This document shows, piece after piece, positions 51,746 to 61,216 of a DNA stretch of 64,000 nt; position 1 is the stretch's first letter, and every line of letters begins with the position of its first letter. Source of the DNA: G963674665 sp963674665 (GTDB taxonomy: Bacteria > Desulfobacterota > Desulfovibrionia > Desulfovibrionales > Desulfovibrionaceae). The position numbers were made by a program, and so were the translations under genes. The notes below the pieces were generated by a model, which made no database searches, was not told the DNA's origin, and was given only the letters and a program-made list of their open reading frames with translations. Location of the stretch: NCBI GenBank assembly GCA_963674665.2, contig CAXXPL010000001.1, positions 124,001-188,000 on the forward strand, in the 5' to 3' direction.

Positions 51746-52138
51746 ATTCCCCTCTTTAAAAATCCTCAATAGTTATGTATTGTATTTGAGGCGTACGCCG
51801 CCCCAGTGACGGGGGCGGCTCGCTGTTTGGTTGTTCACAATGGCCGCATGTACGCACGGGGGCGAAACTATCAAGTTGCATGGTGCTGTTGATCGGTTGT
51901 CCTTTGGGGGAGAAGGCGGGTATACGTGGATAATGACAGCATAATCCGTTGTCCGATAAGCTTCTTTGTAAATAAGGTTTGAAATACGGGCCAAAGACCT
52001 TGACCCCGGGGCCGACATGGCCTAACCAATGCAACTTTCTGTCGGCTATCAAAAACACTCTTATCGCATCCAGCAACCCCCTGGGCCGGCACATTCAGGG
52101 GAGGGTGCCGTCGTCGCAAGACCACGAGGAAAGGAACT
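51746..52138. other. Long greA leader region
   Basis: About 390 bp with no supported gene. A GCCGCCCC/GGGGCGGC hairpin lies at 51797-51819. The promoter of greA must lie here; TTGTCC near 51949 is the best -35-like box, without a good -10. Confidence 0.4.
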
Positions 52139-52621
52139 ATGAGCAGCATTCCCATCACCCCGAAAGGGTTCAAGAAACTCATGGACGAACTCGAGCAGTT
52201 GAAGAAGGAGCGCCCCGCCGTCATTCAGGCCATCAAGGAGGCCCGGGAGGAGGGTGACCTTCGGGAGAACGCGGGCTACGAGGCCGCTCGCGAGCGCCAG
52301 GGCATGCTCGAGGCGCGCATCAACTACATCGAGTCCCGCCTGCCCCAGTTCGATGTCATTGATTTGAACACACTCGGGGGTGAGAAGGTCATTTTCGGCG
52401 CCACCGTCGAAATCGAGGACGTGGATACCGGCGAGTCAAAGACCTACACCTTGCTCGGCCCGGACGAAGCCGAACCCAACAGGGGCAGCATCTCAATCCT
52501 TTCTCCGGTGGGGCGCGCGCTTCTGGGCAAGACCGAAGGCGACGAGGTCACTGTGGACGTGCCCCGTGGCAGGGTCCAGTACGAAATCGTCAGCATCGAG
52601 TTCCAGGGGGAACCGGCCTGA
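52139..52621 (+). CDS. greA: Transcription elongation factor GreA
   Basis: 160 residues. The N-terminal coiled coil MDELEQLKKERPAVIQAIKE ends in the acidic tip REEGDLRENAGYEAARERQ, whose D/E residues hold Mg in the RNA polymerase secondary channel and trigger transcript cleavage. The C-terminal FKBP-like domain has VIFGATVEIEDVD, YTLLGPDEAEP and ISILSPVGRALLGKTEGDEV. A rho-independent terminator follows. Confidence 0.96.
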   Translation: MSSIPITPKGFKKLMDELEQLKKERPAVIQAIKEAREEGDLRENAGYEAARERQGMLEARINYIESRLPQFDVIDLNTLGGEKVIFGATVEIEDVDTGESKTYTLLGPDEAEPNRGSISILSPVGRALLGKTEGDEVTVDVPRGRVQYEIVSIEFQGEPA

Positions 52622-52651
52622 TCTCGGATCAAGAAAAAGATAAGATTTGTC

Positions 52652-52687
52652 CGGAGGGAACCCTTTTTTCATAAGGGCTCTTCCTGG
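52652..52687. terminator. Degenerate family A hairpin after greA
   Basis: GGAGGGAACCCTT and AAGGGCTCTTCC arms, 30 nt past the greA stop and before the main terminator. Confidence 0.4.
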
Positions 52688-52713
52688 ATGAAGTTCAAAA
52701 AAAAAAAAAGACT

Positions 52714-52750
52714 CTGAGAATCCGCAAAGCGGGTTTTCAGGGCCTTTTTT
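52714..52750 (+). terminator. Rho-independent terminator of greA
   Basis: CTGAGAATCCGC and GCGGGTTTTCAG stem with loop AAA, then GGCCTTTTTT. A 12-nt A-run precedes it. Confidence 0.8.
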
Positions 52751-52777
52751 GTTGATAAAGTTCTGGAAAGGGGAGCC

Positions 52778-52816
52778 CGAAGGGAAGAACTTCTTGCAAA
52801 GAGGTTTTCCCCTCGG
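52778..52816. terminator. Family A hairpin after the DUF2339 gene
   Basis: CCCGAAGGGAAGAACTTCTT and AAGAGGTTTTCCCCTCGG arms, 27 nt beyond the minus-strand stop. Confidence 0.55.
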
Positions 52817-52842
52817 AAAATTCTTGTTTTGACCTTTCTAGA

Positions 52843-54981
52843 TCATTCTCCGCCCAGGCGGTCTTCAAGCCGTTCCTTGTACTTGTGGTACAGGAAGCTG
52901 GCTCCCACCAGCAGCGACCCCAGGGCCAGGAAGGACAGTATCCTGTACGGTGTGGAGAACTTCTCCATGTCCACCATCACCACCTTGAGCAGTGTGATGG
53001 CGAACAGCCCCAGCGACAGGTGCCGGGAACCCGGGGAGCGCTTCTTGAAGCCGTAAAGCATCAGGCCGGTGGCGAACAGCCCCCAGAGTACGGACAGGGC
53101 GGCCGCACGCGCGTCGGGCGCGTAGTCGCCGAAAAAGCCCGTGCACTCGATGTTGAGGATCAGGAACAATCCCGTGATGAACATCAGGCGGGCAAAGTCG
53201 GATGCCGTGAACGAGGCCGTAGCTTTTCCACTGGTGGAAACCGGGAGTCGGGGGCGGACCCAGGCCCCCAGGAACAGCCCGGCGGCCAGAACCGCTTCGG
53301 TGAGCAGACGCCCCGCCAACATGCGGGTGTACCCCCCGTAGAACGTGAACTGCGCGCCGGTCATGTCCTTGAACTTCGGGTTCGAGATCCAGCCGAAGGT
53401 GTCGGGCAGGTCCTGCAGGAAATAGCGGCACAGGGCCAGGTAGAGCAGGCACTGTCCGAGGAGAAACAGGCCGCGTCCTCCGAGCTTGTAGCCGAGATAA
53501 GCCAGCACGCCCCCCTGCAGAGCCCAGACAATGGTTATCCAGTGTGCGTCAAGGGTGATGGGCACGGCCAGCACCGCGAACAGCACCGCGTTGGCCGCCA
53601 GCACCAGACTGCCTCCCTTGCCCGGGGTGTTCCTGAAGTGCTTGAACAGAAACCAGGCGCAGGCGCCGAAGATCGCGGCATAGGCCAGACAAGGGATGGC
53701 GCAGGCCTTCTGGCCGAAGCGCTCGGTGACGATTTCATAGGTGTAGCCAAAGGTATAGAAGGACGCGGGGATGCCGATGTACACGGCCTTGCGCGCTCCG
53801 GTCAGGCTCTTGGCGTCCTCCTCGCGGCGGAACACCGTGCCCAGCACCGGCGCCAGGGTGTAGCCCAGGAAGGTGATGCTCAGGAATATGAAGGTGGGCC
53901 AGAAGTCGGTCTTGTGGTAACCGTCCCACATCCACCCCGCGAACAGCAGCATGGTTCCCACCAGCCCCAGCCAGGAGAGCCCGGTCCAGCGCTTGAAAAA
54001 GGCGGTGGCCAGGACCCCGGCGTTGAGCACCGTGAGATAACCGTACAGGAAGAACATGTTGTCCTGTCCCGTCGAGAGCATGAGCGGCGTGAGAAAGCCG
54101 CCCAGAATACCGAGAAACGCCAGACCGAGCACGTCGTAGCGCAGGGCCATGGCAATGGCCAGCAGTGTGGCGCCCACCAGGAGCAGGAAGGCCGGGACCA
54201 TGCCCATGATCTCGAAGATCCGGTATGCCGCGAAGGTGGCGAAATAGAGCGAGGCAACCCCGCCGGCAAGCACCCACAGCCCGTATTGCCGGTACCCCTT
54301 GCGCCGGGCCAGTTCGCCGCCTGCCAGGAGCAGCATGCCCCATGCGTAGGCAAGCCCCACCTGTCCCACGGGGCCGATGATGCCCTTGTCGAATGTGTAT
54401 TTCAGGAAATACCCCACGCCAAATATCATCACCACGATGCCGATGGCCAGCAGGCCCTTCTGCCCCAGAGCGCTCTCCAGGGAAATCTTCTCCTTTGGGC
54501 TCTTCCTTGGCCTGGGAGGAGTCAGGGGGCGCAGCGGTTCCTGCGGTGCAGCCGGTGGAACCGCCTGGATCGTGGGAGTTGGCGAGTCCTTGGCGGTGGA
54601 AATCCGGAACTCCGGTTCCTGCTCCCCATGTTCCTGGAAGCTGAACTCCTCTTCCTCCAGTTGGGGGCGTTGGGGCTCCGGCTCAGCAGCTTGAACTTGC
54701 TGTTCAGGTTGCTCGGAGACCGGAGGGGTGAAGGGCTCTTGCTGGCCGATAAAGCCGGTCAGGGCATCCAGGGCCCTCTCAAGCCTGCGGAGTCTTTCCA
54801 GGCCCGCCTCCTGGGATTTCCTCAGGCCCTGGAGTTCCGTGCGCAGGCTGTCCAGGGCCTGCCGGGGATTATCCAAGGGCCGCCCCTGTCCATAGATGGT
54901 CGCATCCAAATAGCCTTTGCAGTTGGGACACGCAACATAACCGTCCGGAACCTGTGAATGGCAATGGGGGCATGTGCTCAT
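52843..54981 (-). CDS. DUF2339 multi-pass membrane protein with zinc ribbon
   Basis: 712 residues from MSTCPHCHSQVPDGYVACPN, whose CPHC/CPNC pairs form a zinc ribbon. A coiled coil follows (RTELQGLRKSQEAGLERLRR), then a Pro/Glu-rich linker to about 185. The rest is some 18-20 hydrophobic helices of the DUF2339 type (VVMIFGVGYFLKYTFDKG, AYAWGMLLLAGGELARRKGY, TYAVGR-like AYRIFEIMG, WALQGGVLAYLGYKLG, RILSFLALGSLLVGASFLYH). The function of the family is not established. An AGAGGT precedes the start. Confidence 0.85.
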   Translation of the reverse strand: MSTCPHCHSQVPDGYVACPNCKGYLDATIYGQGRPLDNPRQALDSLRTELQGLRKSQEAGLERLRRLERALDALTGFIGQQEPFTPPVSEQPEQQVQAAEPEPQRPQLEEEEFSFQEHGEQEPEFRISTAKDSPTPTIQAVPPAAPQEPLRPLTPPRPRKSPKEKISLESALGQKGLLAIGIVVMIFGVGYFLKYTFDKGIIGPVGQVGLAYAWGMLLLAGGELARRKGYRQYGLWVLAGGVASLYFATFAAYRIFEIMGMVPAFLLLVGATLLAIAMALRYDVLGLAFLGILGGFLTPLMLSTGQDNMFFLYGYLTVLNAGVLATAFFKRWTGLSWLGLVGTMLLFAGWMWDGYHKTDFWPTFIFLSITFLGYTLAPVLGTVFRREEDAKSLTGARKAVYIGIPASFYTFGYTYEIVTERFGQKACAIPCLAYAAIFGACAWFLFKHFRNTPGKGGSLVLAANAVLFAVLAVPITLDAHWITIVWALQGGVLAYLGYKLGGRGLFLLGQCLLYLALCRYFLQDLPDTFGWISNPKFKDMTGAQFTFYGGYTRMLAGRLLTEAVLAAGLFLGAWVRPRLPVSTSGKATASFTASDFARLMFITGLFLILNIECTGFFGDYAPDARAAALSVLWGLFATGLMLYGFKKRSPGSRHLSLGLFAITLLKVVMVDMEKFSTPYRILSFLALGSLLVGASFLYHKYKERLEDRLGGE

Positions 54982-55162
54982 GACCATACCTCTACGTGAC
55001 TGGCCGGGGTGAGACAAGCAAAGACTTGCGGCATGGTGGGAAATTAGTTGAACTCACAATATTGACGCATATCAATGCGATGCATTGTGACCGGAATTAG
55101 AAAAGTATCTAGTAAAACAAAAAGCAATTCAATCAAGGGGGGCGAAAACCGGAGGTTTCGTC

Positions 55163-55483
55163 ATGATTTCGACAACAGGAAACACCATGCAGGAGGACAA
55201 GATCAACAGGTTGGCCACGGCGGTGTGCTCGAGCTCGACCAAGGCAGGCATGCTGAACACCAAGGGGGCGCTACGCTTCGGCATTGCCGGAGCCCTGAAA
55301 CAGCACTCCTATGAAAAGTGGGAGGATGTCGCTAAGCAGAGCAGTGCCGAGCGCAAGCGGTTCTTTAAAAGCGTCCTGCGCCACGCTCTGCCGCACCTGC
55401 GGAACATGGGTATGGACCAGGAGGAGCTTGCCAGGGCCGAGCAGGCCCTGTGGCAAGAGAACGAGCGGTTCATGGGCCGTTAG
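55163..55483 (+). CDS. Hypothetical protein
   Basis: 106 residues, GGAGG 7 nt before the ATG. EDKINRLATAVCSSSTKAGM, GALRFGIAGALKQHSYEKWE, ERKRFFKSVLRHALPHLRNM and EELARAEQALWQENERFMGR give mostly helices. No family recognised. An internal ATG (55187) also has a ribosome site. It is divergent from the DUF2339 gene and followed by a family A hairpin (55507-55534). Confidence 0.65.
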   Translation: MISTTGNTMQEDKINRLATAVCSSSTKAGMLNTKGALRFGIAGALKQHSYEKWEDVAKQSSAERKRFFKSVLRHALPHLRNMGMDQEELARAEQALWQENERFMGR

Positions 55484-55506
55484 AATGGGAGCCGAAAGAG
55501 TTTGCC

Positions 55507-55534
55507 GGGGGGTCTTTTCCAAAAGGTTTCCCCC
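55507..55534. terminator. Family A hairpin before marC
   Basis: GGGGGGTCTTTT and AAAAGGTTTCCCCC around CC, 24 nt past the preceding stop. Confidence 0.55.
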
Positions 55535-55624
55535 TTGCAAAACGCCTTGGAGTCATATCTCACAAAGGTGGGCACATGGGGCAGGTCTGTTGCGGTGTCG
55601 GTCGTTCGGGTGTAGGAACCGCTA

Positions 55625-56233
55625 ATGTTCGACAAAGCGCTCAGCGATTTCTGGCTCTATTTCGCCACAATGGATCCCTTTGGCACGCTTATCGTGTTCA
55701 CCGCCCTGACCTCCCGAATTTCCCGCAAGGACAGGAGGAGGACCGCGTTTCGCAGTGTGCTGGTGTCGGGCATCGTACTCCTGGCGTTTCTGGGATTGGG
55801 GCAGATCCTTCTCGAGGCCCTGAGCATCCGGTTGGTGGCCTTCGAGATTGCTGGGTCCATCGTACTGTTCCTGTTCGGACTGCAGATGTTCTTCGCCCCC
55901 GTGAGTGGAGCGCCCGAGGACGGCAGCGGCTATTCCGGCCACGACGTGGCCATATTCCCCCTGGCCATGCCCGCCATTGCCGGTCCGGGCGCCATCCTGG
56001 CCGTGATCCTGGCCACGGAGAACAGCACCAACCCCCTGCCCATGCAGCTGGCCTCGGCCGGTTCCCTGCTGCTGGTGCTGGGCATCACCCTGGCGCTCCT
56101 GCTTCTGGCGGATCCCATCAACCGCGTCATGGGCAAGAGCGGCGAAAAGGTGCTGGTGCGCATCAGTGGCCTGATCCTCACCGCCCTGGCCTGCGAGTTC
56201 TGCATCGAGGCCCTGGAGAGCCTGATCAGGTAA
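55625..56233 (+). CDS. MarC family integral membrane protein
   Basis: 202 residues with six TM helices: FWLYFATMDPFGTLIVFTAL, VSGIVLLAFLGLGQILLEAL, FEIAGSIVLFLFGLQMFF, PLAMPAIAGPGAILAVILAT, AGSLLLVLGITLALLLLADP and a last GLILTALACEFCIEAL. The DPFG and PLAMPAIAGPGA motifs are the UPF0056/MarC signature. Transport activity is unproved in the family. A family C half-element follows two bases after the stop. Confidence 0.92.
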   Translation: MFDKALSDFWLYFATMDPFGTLIVFTALTSRISRKDRRRTAFRSVLVSGIVLLAFLGLGQILLEALSIRLVAFEIAGSIVLFLFGLQMFFAPVSGAPEDGSGYSGHDVAIFPLAMPAIAGPGAILAVILATENSTNPLPMQLASAGSLLLVLGITLALLLLADPINRVMGKSGEKVLVRISGLILTALACEFCIEALESLIR

Positions 56234-56235
56234 GG

Positions 56236-56281
56236 GAAGCACTGTATAATTTCCCGCTGGCTTTGTTGTTGCGGAAAATGT
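56236..56281. repeat. Family C half element
   Basis: GGAAGCACTGTATAATTTCC and GCTGGCTTTGTTGTTGCGG match the left arm of the element at 49224-49349. The right arm is absent or unrecognisable. Like the first copy it starts right after a stop codon. Confidence 0.65.
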
Positions 56282-56332
56282 GATTTCAGCATTTCCTATT
56301 CTTTCCGCCGGTCAGGATTCCGATTTCTCGCG

Positions 56333-56390
56333 AGAGCATTTCACGGCAAGGATTCGCGGAGCATCTGAACTTTTCAAAGTTTACATGCTC
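56333..56390 (+). repeat. Family B element, deleted form
   Basis: AGAGCATTTCACGGCAAGGAT joined to GGAGCATCTGAAC/GTTTACATGCTC. The first two hairpins are missing. It overlaps the stop of the VanZ-like gene on the other strand. Confidence 0.65.
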
Positions 56391-56826
56391 AATCCTTGGA
56401 TGTGTGGGCCTTGTGCCTCCGCCACATGCGCAGGCACCAGCCCAGGACCGTGCCCACGAGGCAGCCCAGGAGTCCGGCCTTGATGTCGGTCTCGGAAAAG
56501 TGCCTGTGCGGCACCTGGAATTGCCAGATCTCCAGCAGGAAGCACAACTGGGCGAGCATGATGGGGGCCAGCAGGCTGAGAAGCCTGTTGGGGAAGGCCA
56601 GGGGGAACACCCCGGCCAGAAAGAAGAACGCCAGAAAGTGGGACAAGTCCCCAAAGGTCAGGGATGAACCCACCCCCGCGTCCAGAAAAGGCATTTTCAG
56701 GGGCAGGAGGATCAGCAGGGCGATCACCACCACGCCGATGAGCCATGCCAACCCGAGGCCCGTCCAGAGCCTGTCGTTCTTGTCGTACCAACGCCGCGGC
56801 ATACAGGGGGTCCTGTTCCGGGTCAT
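56389..56826 (-). CDS. VanZ-like membrane protein
   Basis: 145 residues with four hydrophobic helices (GLAWLIGVVVIALLILLPL, FLAFFFLAGVFPLAFPNRLL, LAPIMLAQLCFLLEIWQF, AGLLGCLVGTVLGWCLRM). The DLSHFLAFFFLAG and EIWQFQVPHRHFSETDIKAG motifs are the VanZ pattern (KxxHF..Y and E..Q...P.R..s..D). The role of this family in glycopeptide tolerance is only shown for VanZ itself. Its ATG overlaps the upstream stop (ATGA). Confidence 0.85.
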   Translation of the reverse strand: MTRNRTPCMPRRWYDKNDRLWTGLGLAWLIGVVVIALLILLPLKMPFLDAGVGSSLTFGDLSHFLAFFFLAGVFPLAFPNRLLSLLAPIMLAQLCFLLEIWQFQVPHRHFSETDIKAGLLGCLVGTVLGWCLRMWRRHKAHTSKD

Positions 56827-57050
56827 CCCCGCTTTTCAGAATCGGAATCCTCGTCCTCTTGGTGATCGCGCACCACAGGGGGGGAGGACTTGAGCCGCTT
56901 TTCGCGGCGTTTTTCAAGGGTGATTCCGGCGAAGAACCCCGCCACCATGCCCAGGGCCAGTCCCCGGGAAATGGGAAAAAGCCCGGCCAGTCCCGCGAAC
57001 ACGCCAAGGGAGCCACCGATCAGGATTCCGCGAACTATATAGCTGACCAT
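56823..57050 (-). CDS. Small two-helix membrane protein
   Basis: 75 residues: glycine-rich helices GILIGGSLGVFAGLAGLFP and LALGMVAGFFAGITL, then a charged tail (EKRREKRLKSS, DHQEDEDSDSEKRG). No family recognised. It overlaps the VanZ-like gene by 4 bp, so the two are translationally coupled. Confidence 0.7.
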   Translation of the reverse strand: MVSYIVRGILIGGSLGVFAGLAGLFPISRGLALGMVAGFFAGITLEKRREKRLKSSPPVVRDHQEDEDSDSEKRG

Positions 57051-57084
57051 CGATACCGCCTTTACGATGTTGAATGCCAGGAGG

Positions 57085-57498
57085 TTAGCGCCAACGTCCG
57101 ATGGCTGTCCAGGGCACCTGTTTCAGCGCTCGGACATTGGCCTCGAGGCTCACCCTGGCGGTGAAGGACCGTGGCGTGACCAGTTCCTGGTACAGGCTCA
57201 CCGTGGCCGCCTTCTCCGTGGAATGGCTGGCAAGGTTGGCCAGGGTGACCACGGGCTTTTCGGAAAACGGCAGGGGAAATTGCACTTTCACCTGGCAGAA
57301 CTGCGCCGGTGCGGGGCAGGGCACCGTGGCCACGCCCCAGGCGATCTGCACATCGCCCAGCCGGACCATTCCAGGGGTCTTGTCGTCGATGACGCCTCCA
57401 AGAGGAGGGGCGTTTACGGCCTCCTGCTGCGCATGCGCGGTGGACAACGGGCACAGTGCGAAACAAGCGAGCAGGGTGACTATCAGTACATGGCGCAT
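57085..57498 (-). CDS. Exported protein with H-type lectin-like domain
   Basis: 137 residues. It starts MRHVLIVTLLACFALCPLST with GGAGG 7 nt upstream; the signal peptide is cut near AHA-QQ. The mature part has VRLGDVQIAWGVATVPCPAP with two Cys (likely disulfide with FCQVKVQ), LPFSEKPVVTLANLASHSTE and RVSLEANVRALKQVPWTAIG. The last ends in the W-x-A-x-G of H-type lectin domains. Sugar binding is inferred. It begins a minus-strand group with the small membrane genes. Confidence 0.65.
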   Translation of the reverse strand: MRHVLIVTLLACFALCPLSTAHAQQEAVNAPPLGGVIDDKTPGMVRLGDVQIAWGVATVPCPAPAQFCQVKVQFPLPFSEKPVVTLANLASHSTEKAATVSLYQELVTPRSFTARVSLEANVRALKQVPWTAIGRWR

Positions 57499-57673
57499 CG
57501 TGGTCCCTCCCTTGTTGAAAGCCGGGTGGTATCGCGCAGGGGTGTATCGATCCGTTGCTGACTCGAGCTCACTCCGTGCTTCGATGACTTTCCGGATTCC
57601 TTGTACTATGACCACTTTGGTCTGTGACGTCAAACCTGGAACCACTGTCGATCATGCGATTGACTGCCCCGGC

Positions 57674-59347
57674 TCAGGCCTTCCGCAGTGTTGATAGCAT
57701 GCTCCGCAGTCTGTGGACATAGGTGTGCTGCTCGACAATCCGTCTTCTGGCCGCGTTGATGATGCGCAGACACTCGGATGGAGACGCGAGGCAGCGCTCC
57801 ACCATGTCCGGTATCTCCTCCGGGCTGTCGTAGCACATCGCTTCCAGGCCGGGTTCGAAGCACTCCTCCAGTTGGGAGCGCCTGTCCGTGAGCAGGAAGC
57901 CCCCCGATGCTGGCACGTCGAAGACCCTTTGGTTCACGGCGTGGCGCATCTGTACTCCGCCGCAGTTGAAGTTCACCGCCGCAAGCCTGTAAAAGCGCTG
58001 CAAGTCATCCGTGTAATACCCCACCGGAGGGTGGGTTACGGCCGCGCTCCCGGCGCAGTGGCGCTCCCAGTGCCTGTCTCCCGCGATCAATGGACAGTAT
58101 GGCAGAATCCTTCCCATGCAGTCCTTGCGATAAATCCTGTTGGCCTCCCAGCAGAGCAGGTGGAACATTCCCTTTTGCTCCTCGATGTCCAGCTCCCCCT
58201 GGCAACGCTCCCAGAATTCCGGATGGCGCTTGCGCAGGAAAAGGGCCACGGAAGGTTCCGCCCCTTGAAGCAGGGCGCGTCCGAGTTCTCGATAGGCTTT
58301 GAGCACGAACCTTGGGAAGGAAAAGGCCATGTGCGTGGCCGCCAGCTTGTCCACCCACGTGGTGCCGAGAAACGAGACCTTCATCCTCGGCTCCAGGGAC
58401 GTGACCTCGCTCTTCAGGTCAAAGCGCGTGTGGTCCGCCGCGAGGGGCAGGTAATGGACGTTGTCCAGCGCCCCTTTCGTCTGTGGGGTCAGTTTGGCCC
58501 GAAAGTCGGGATCGCAGGAAAAAAACACCGTGCCGCCGCCTTCCGGAAGCTCCCTGCCGTGAAGGAACAGCTCCGGGCTGTCCACGAACCATGTGACATA
58601 CCCCACGCCCAGACGTTGCAACAGGTCCGACAGTGCGCCTCCTGCGTCACTGGCCAGGGAGTTCACGCTCAGCACATAGTCGGGGCGCCATTCGCCCACT
58701 GCCTGCAGCAGCCCCTGTACATAGGCGTTGGCGTCGGCCAGTTCGTCTTGCTGTGGCGCGAATTCCCGCACCGGCGCATCTTGAGCCCGCAGCCCGGCGA
58801 GAATCTCCTGCTCCAGAAAGTAGTTGAAGCGCAGCAACAGGATGCGCGGTAAACGCCCCCCACGACCAGGGGCCTTTTCCCCTTTCCCGAGGCGGGACTT
58901 CAAGCCCCGCAGTATCGTTGCATACAGGCGGGGGCGGATTTTCAGGTATGTGCTCGACGCGAAAACCCTTAGCGCCGCCCCTTCGTGCTTTGCCTGCCAG
59001 GAGCGCAATTCCTCAAGGATCTGGTCGGCGTCCCCTTCATCGACCCACAGGACGTCCAGCTCCAGAGGCAGGTGTTTACGCGCCTCAAAGGCCTTCTGAA
59101 TCGCACCTTCGGCGTCAACCACAGCCACTGCTCCCTGAAAGTGAGCGGACAGCTGCTCCATAACCCGCCCCGTGCCGCAACCAAGCAGCACCGGCAGTTC
59201 ACCAGCCAACAGGGGCGCGTCAGCCACGCCCCGCAACTGGAGCGGGTCGTCCACCGGCAGGACTTCGCCCCGGTACTCCAGCGTCGGGATACCCCCTGCC
59301 CCTTGCGGGTGAACGGTGTATCCGTCGTCAGTCCGGCGCTGTCCCAT
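57674..59347 (-). CDS. CgeB-type glycosyltransferase
   Basis: 557 residues from MGQRRTDDGYTVHPQGAG, GGAG 7 nt upstream. The N-terminal part has a LPVLLGCGTGRVMEQL segment like those in Desulfovibrio proteins that join this fold to DUF3880. The middle has YVTWFVDSPELFLHGRELPE and the C-terminal GT-B donor domain has VGYYTDDLQRFYRLAAVNFN, HAVNQRVFDVPASGGFLLTD and LEECFEPGLEAMCYDSPEEI. Together this is the CgeB/Glyco_trans_1_2 pattern. In related bacteria such proteins glycosylate flagellin or surface glycans; no target is shown here. Confidence 0.85.
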   Translation of the reverse strand: MGQRRTDDGYTVHPQGAGGIPTLEYRGEVLPVDDPLQLRGVADAPLLAGELPVLLGCGTGRVMEQLSAHFQGAVAVVDAEGAIQKAFEARKHLPLELDVLWVDEGDADQILEELRSWQAKHEGAALRVFASSTYLKIRPRLYATILRGLKSRLGKGEKAPGRGGRLPRILLLRFNYFLEQEILAGLRAQDAPVREFAPQQDELADANAYVQGLLQAVGEWRPDYVLSVNSLASDAGGALSDLLQRLGVGYVTWFVDSPELFLHGRELPEGGGTVFFSCDPDFRAKLTPQTKGALDNVHYLPLAADHTRFDLKSEVTSLEPRMKVSFLGTTWVDKLAATHMAFSFPRFVLKAYRELGRALLQGAEPSVALFLRKRHPEFWERCQGELDIEEQKGMFHLLCWEANRIYRKDCMGRILPYCPLIAGDRHWERHCAGSAAVTHPPVGYYTDDLQRFYRLAAVNFNCGGVQMRHAVNQRVFDVPASGGFLLTDRRSQLEECFEPGLEAMCYDSPEEIPDMVERCLASPSECLRIINAARRRIVEQHTYVHRLRSMLSTLRKA

Positions 59348-59405
59348 GCCATGGCTCCTTGAAGAGGAATGAGAAGGAAAGAGAAGAATATAATTGTAAA
59401 AGAGA

Positions 59406-61070
59406 TCAAGGCAAAGGCGTTTCGTGCTGCTCCATTGCCAGGAGCAGGGCGCCCAGGGCGTTGCCCACGGCATAGTGCTCGGGCAGGATGATATTGGTGC
59501 GCAGGGAGTCGGCCACTGCCGGGAGCAGCAGGTGGGCCGCCGCTCCCACTCCCACCAGGGGGGTGTCGAGGCTGAAGCGCAGGCGCAGCCGTTTGAAGCT
59601 CTGGCGGCGGTCCTGCAGGTTTTCCAGCCCCTGGGCGCCTTCCCAGTTGAGCAGGTGCCGCACGATGGCGTCCTCGATGGCCTCCTGGACCATGCGCACT
59701 GCGAGCCCGGCCAGTTCCTCCGGGCTGATGCCCATGATTGTGGCCAGCGCCTCGGTGCCCCCACTGGCGGGGGCGGAGTCGCCGAGATCCAGGCGCCCCA
59801 ATACGTGCAAGGCATCCGTAGGTGTGAAGCCGCTCTCCATGACCAGTTGTTTGCGCGCGTATTTGTCCAGCTTGCGTTCCACCTCGAGGGTGGACATGGA
59901 AAGGGGCTGGCGCAGGGTCTCGGCGGTGGCCGGACCCTTTTCCAGCAGCAGCCGAAGCAAGGGCTCGTCGGCGTTTTCCGGGGTCAGGCCCGGGCCGGGA
60001 AAGATCATACGAGCGTTCAGGCCGGTGCCGAGCCAGGTCTCGGGGGCGGGCAGGTCCGGGGTAAGGCACAGGGGGAGCACCCGTCTGGGGCCAACGCGCA
60101 TCCGGTCCTTGTCGGACACGGTGACCAGGGAGTCGCCCCCCGCCGCCGCGGTGTACATGGCCAGGGAGTGGACATGGGTGTCCCACTGGCCGATGCGCTG
60201 GCCGTGTTCCATGAGCACTGGCAGGCCATTTTCCACCAGGGTGACGTCGGTGCTGGTACCCCCTACGTCCACCACCACGGCGTCCCGGACCCGGGCCATG
60301 GATTTGCCGAACCAGGTGGTGGCGGCCGGGCCGCTGCCCACGGTTTCCACGGCGTGCCGCGCGCCCTCCCGCAGAGGCAGGTCCGTGGCGTTGCCGCGCA
60401 GAATCCGCATGGGGCAGTCGATGCCGTGCTTGCGCAGGCTCTGCTCCACGCCGTCGGTGAAACGCTGCATCACCGAGGTGAACCTGGCGTTGAGCACCGT
60501 GGTGGCCGCGCGGTCCTTGAAGCCGGGGAGGTCGCTGCACTCGTGGGAGCAGAACACGGGCTTGTCCTCGTCGATCAGATTGATGGTTTTTGCGGCCACC
60601 AGCTCGTGGGTGGGGTTCTCCATGCTCATGACCGAGCAGACAGCATAGGCTTCGGCTCCGGATTTGCGCATGACGTTCACGCCCTCGAGCAGGGACTCCA
60701 GGTGCAAAGGTTCGGCCTCGGCGCCGCCGATGAGATGCCCCCCGGGTACGTAGTGCTGCGCCAGCACCGGCAGGTCGAGAGGAGAAGGGTTGCCGATGGC
60801 GATGCAGCCCACTGTGTCGCCCCGGTCCTCGAGCACCGCGTTGGTGGCCAGGGTGGTGGAGACGGCGGCCAGGCCGATGTCCGAAGGGTTCACCTCGGAG
60901 CCTTCGAGGACCATCTCCAGGACCCGCTCCACGCCGATTCTCAGGTCATGGTGCGTGGTGGGAGTCTTTGCGGTGCGCAGGACCTCCCTGGTCCGTAAAT
61001 CCATCAAAACCGCGTCCGTATATGTGCCGCCGGTGTCGATACCGACACCATGTGAGCCGGATGTCGCCAT
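59406..61070 (-). CDS. Hydantoinase/oxoprolinase family protein (HyuA-like)
   Basis: 554 residues. The ASKHA-type start GVGIDTGGTYTDAVLMDLRT, AAVSTTLATNAVLEDRGDTV, and the second ATP-binding block DAVVVDVGGTSTDVTLVENG are the HyuA signatures, with CSVMSMENPTHELVA between. HyuA proteins hydrolyse 5-membered cyclic amides such as hydantoins or 5-oxoproline with ATP. No HyuB partner is adjacent, and the length is shorter than classical HyuA (about 690). It ends a minus-strand run after the split ThrE genes. Confidence 0.88.
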   Translation of the reverse strand: MATSGSHGVGIDTGGTYTDAVLMDLRTREVLRTAKTPTTHHDLRIGVERVLEMVLEGSEVNPSDIGLAAVSTTLATNAVLEDRGDTVGCIAIGNPSPLDLPVLAQHYVPGGHLIGGAEAEPLHLESLLEGVNVMRKSGAEAYAVCSVMSMENPTHELVAAKTINLIDEDKPVFCSHECSDLPGFKDRAATTVLNARFTSVMQRFTDGVEQSLRKHGIDCPMRILRGNATDLPLREGARHAVETVGSGPAATTWFGKSMARVRDAVVVDVGGTSTDVTLVENGLPVLMEHGQRIGQWDTHVHSLAMYTAAAGGDSLVTVSDKDRMRVGPRRVLPLCLTPDLPAPETWLGTGLNARMIFPGPGLTPENADEPLLRLLLEKGPATAETLRQPLSMSTLEVERKLDKYARKQLVMESGFTPTDALHVLGRLDLGDSAPASGGTEALATIMGISPEELAGLAVRMVQEAIEDAIVRHLLNWEGAQGLENLQDRRQSFKRLRLRFSLDTPLVGVGAAAHLLLPAVADSLRTNIILPEHYAVGNALGALLLAMEQHETPLP

Positions 61071-61216
61071 GTCAGCCTCCGTGGATGAATTGCCGCGACG
61101 CGGGATCGTCCGCAGTGCGGGAAGCCAGCATTACCGCCTGAGGCGGCCATTGGCAAGGAAGTTGGGGGGGCGCCGTACACCCGTATTCACATCCAAAAAC
61201 ACCCATGCATTCAGTT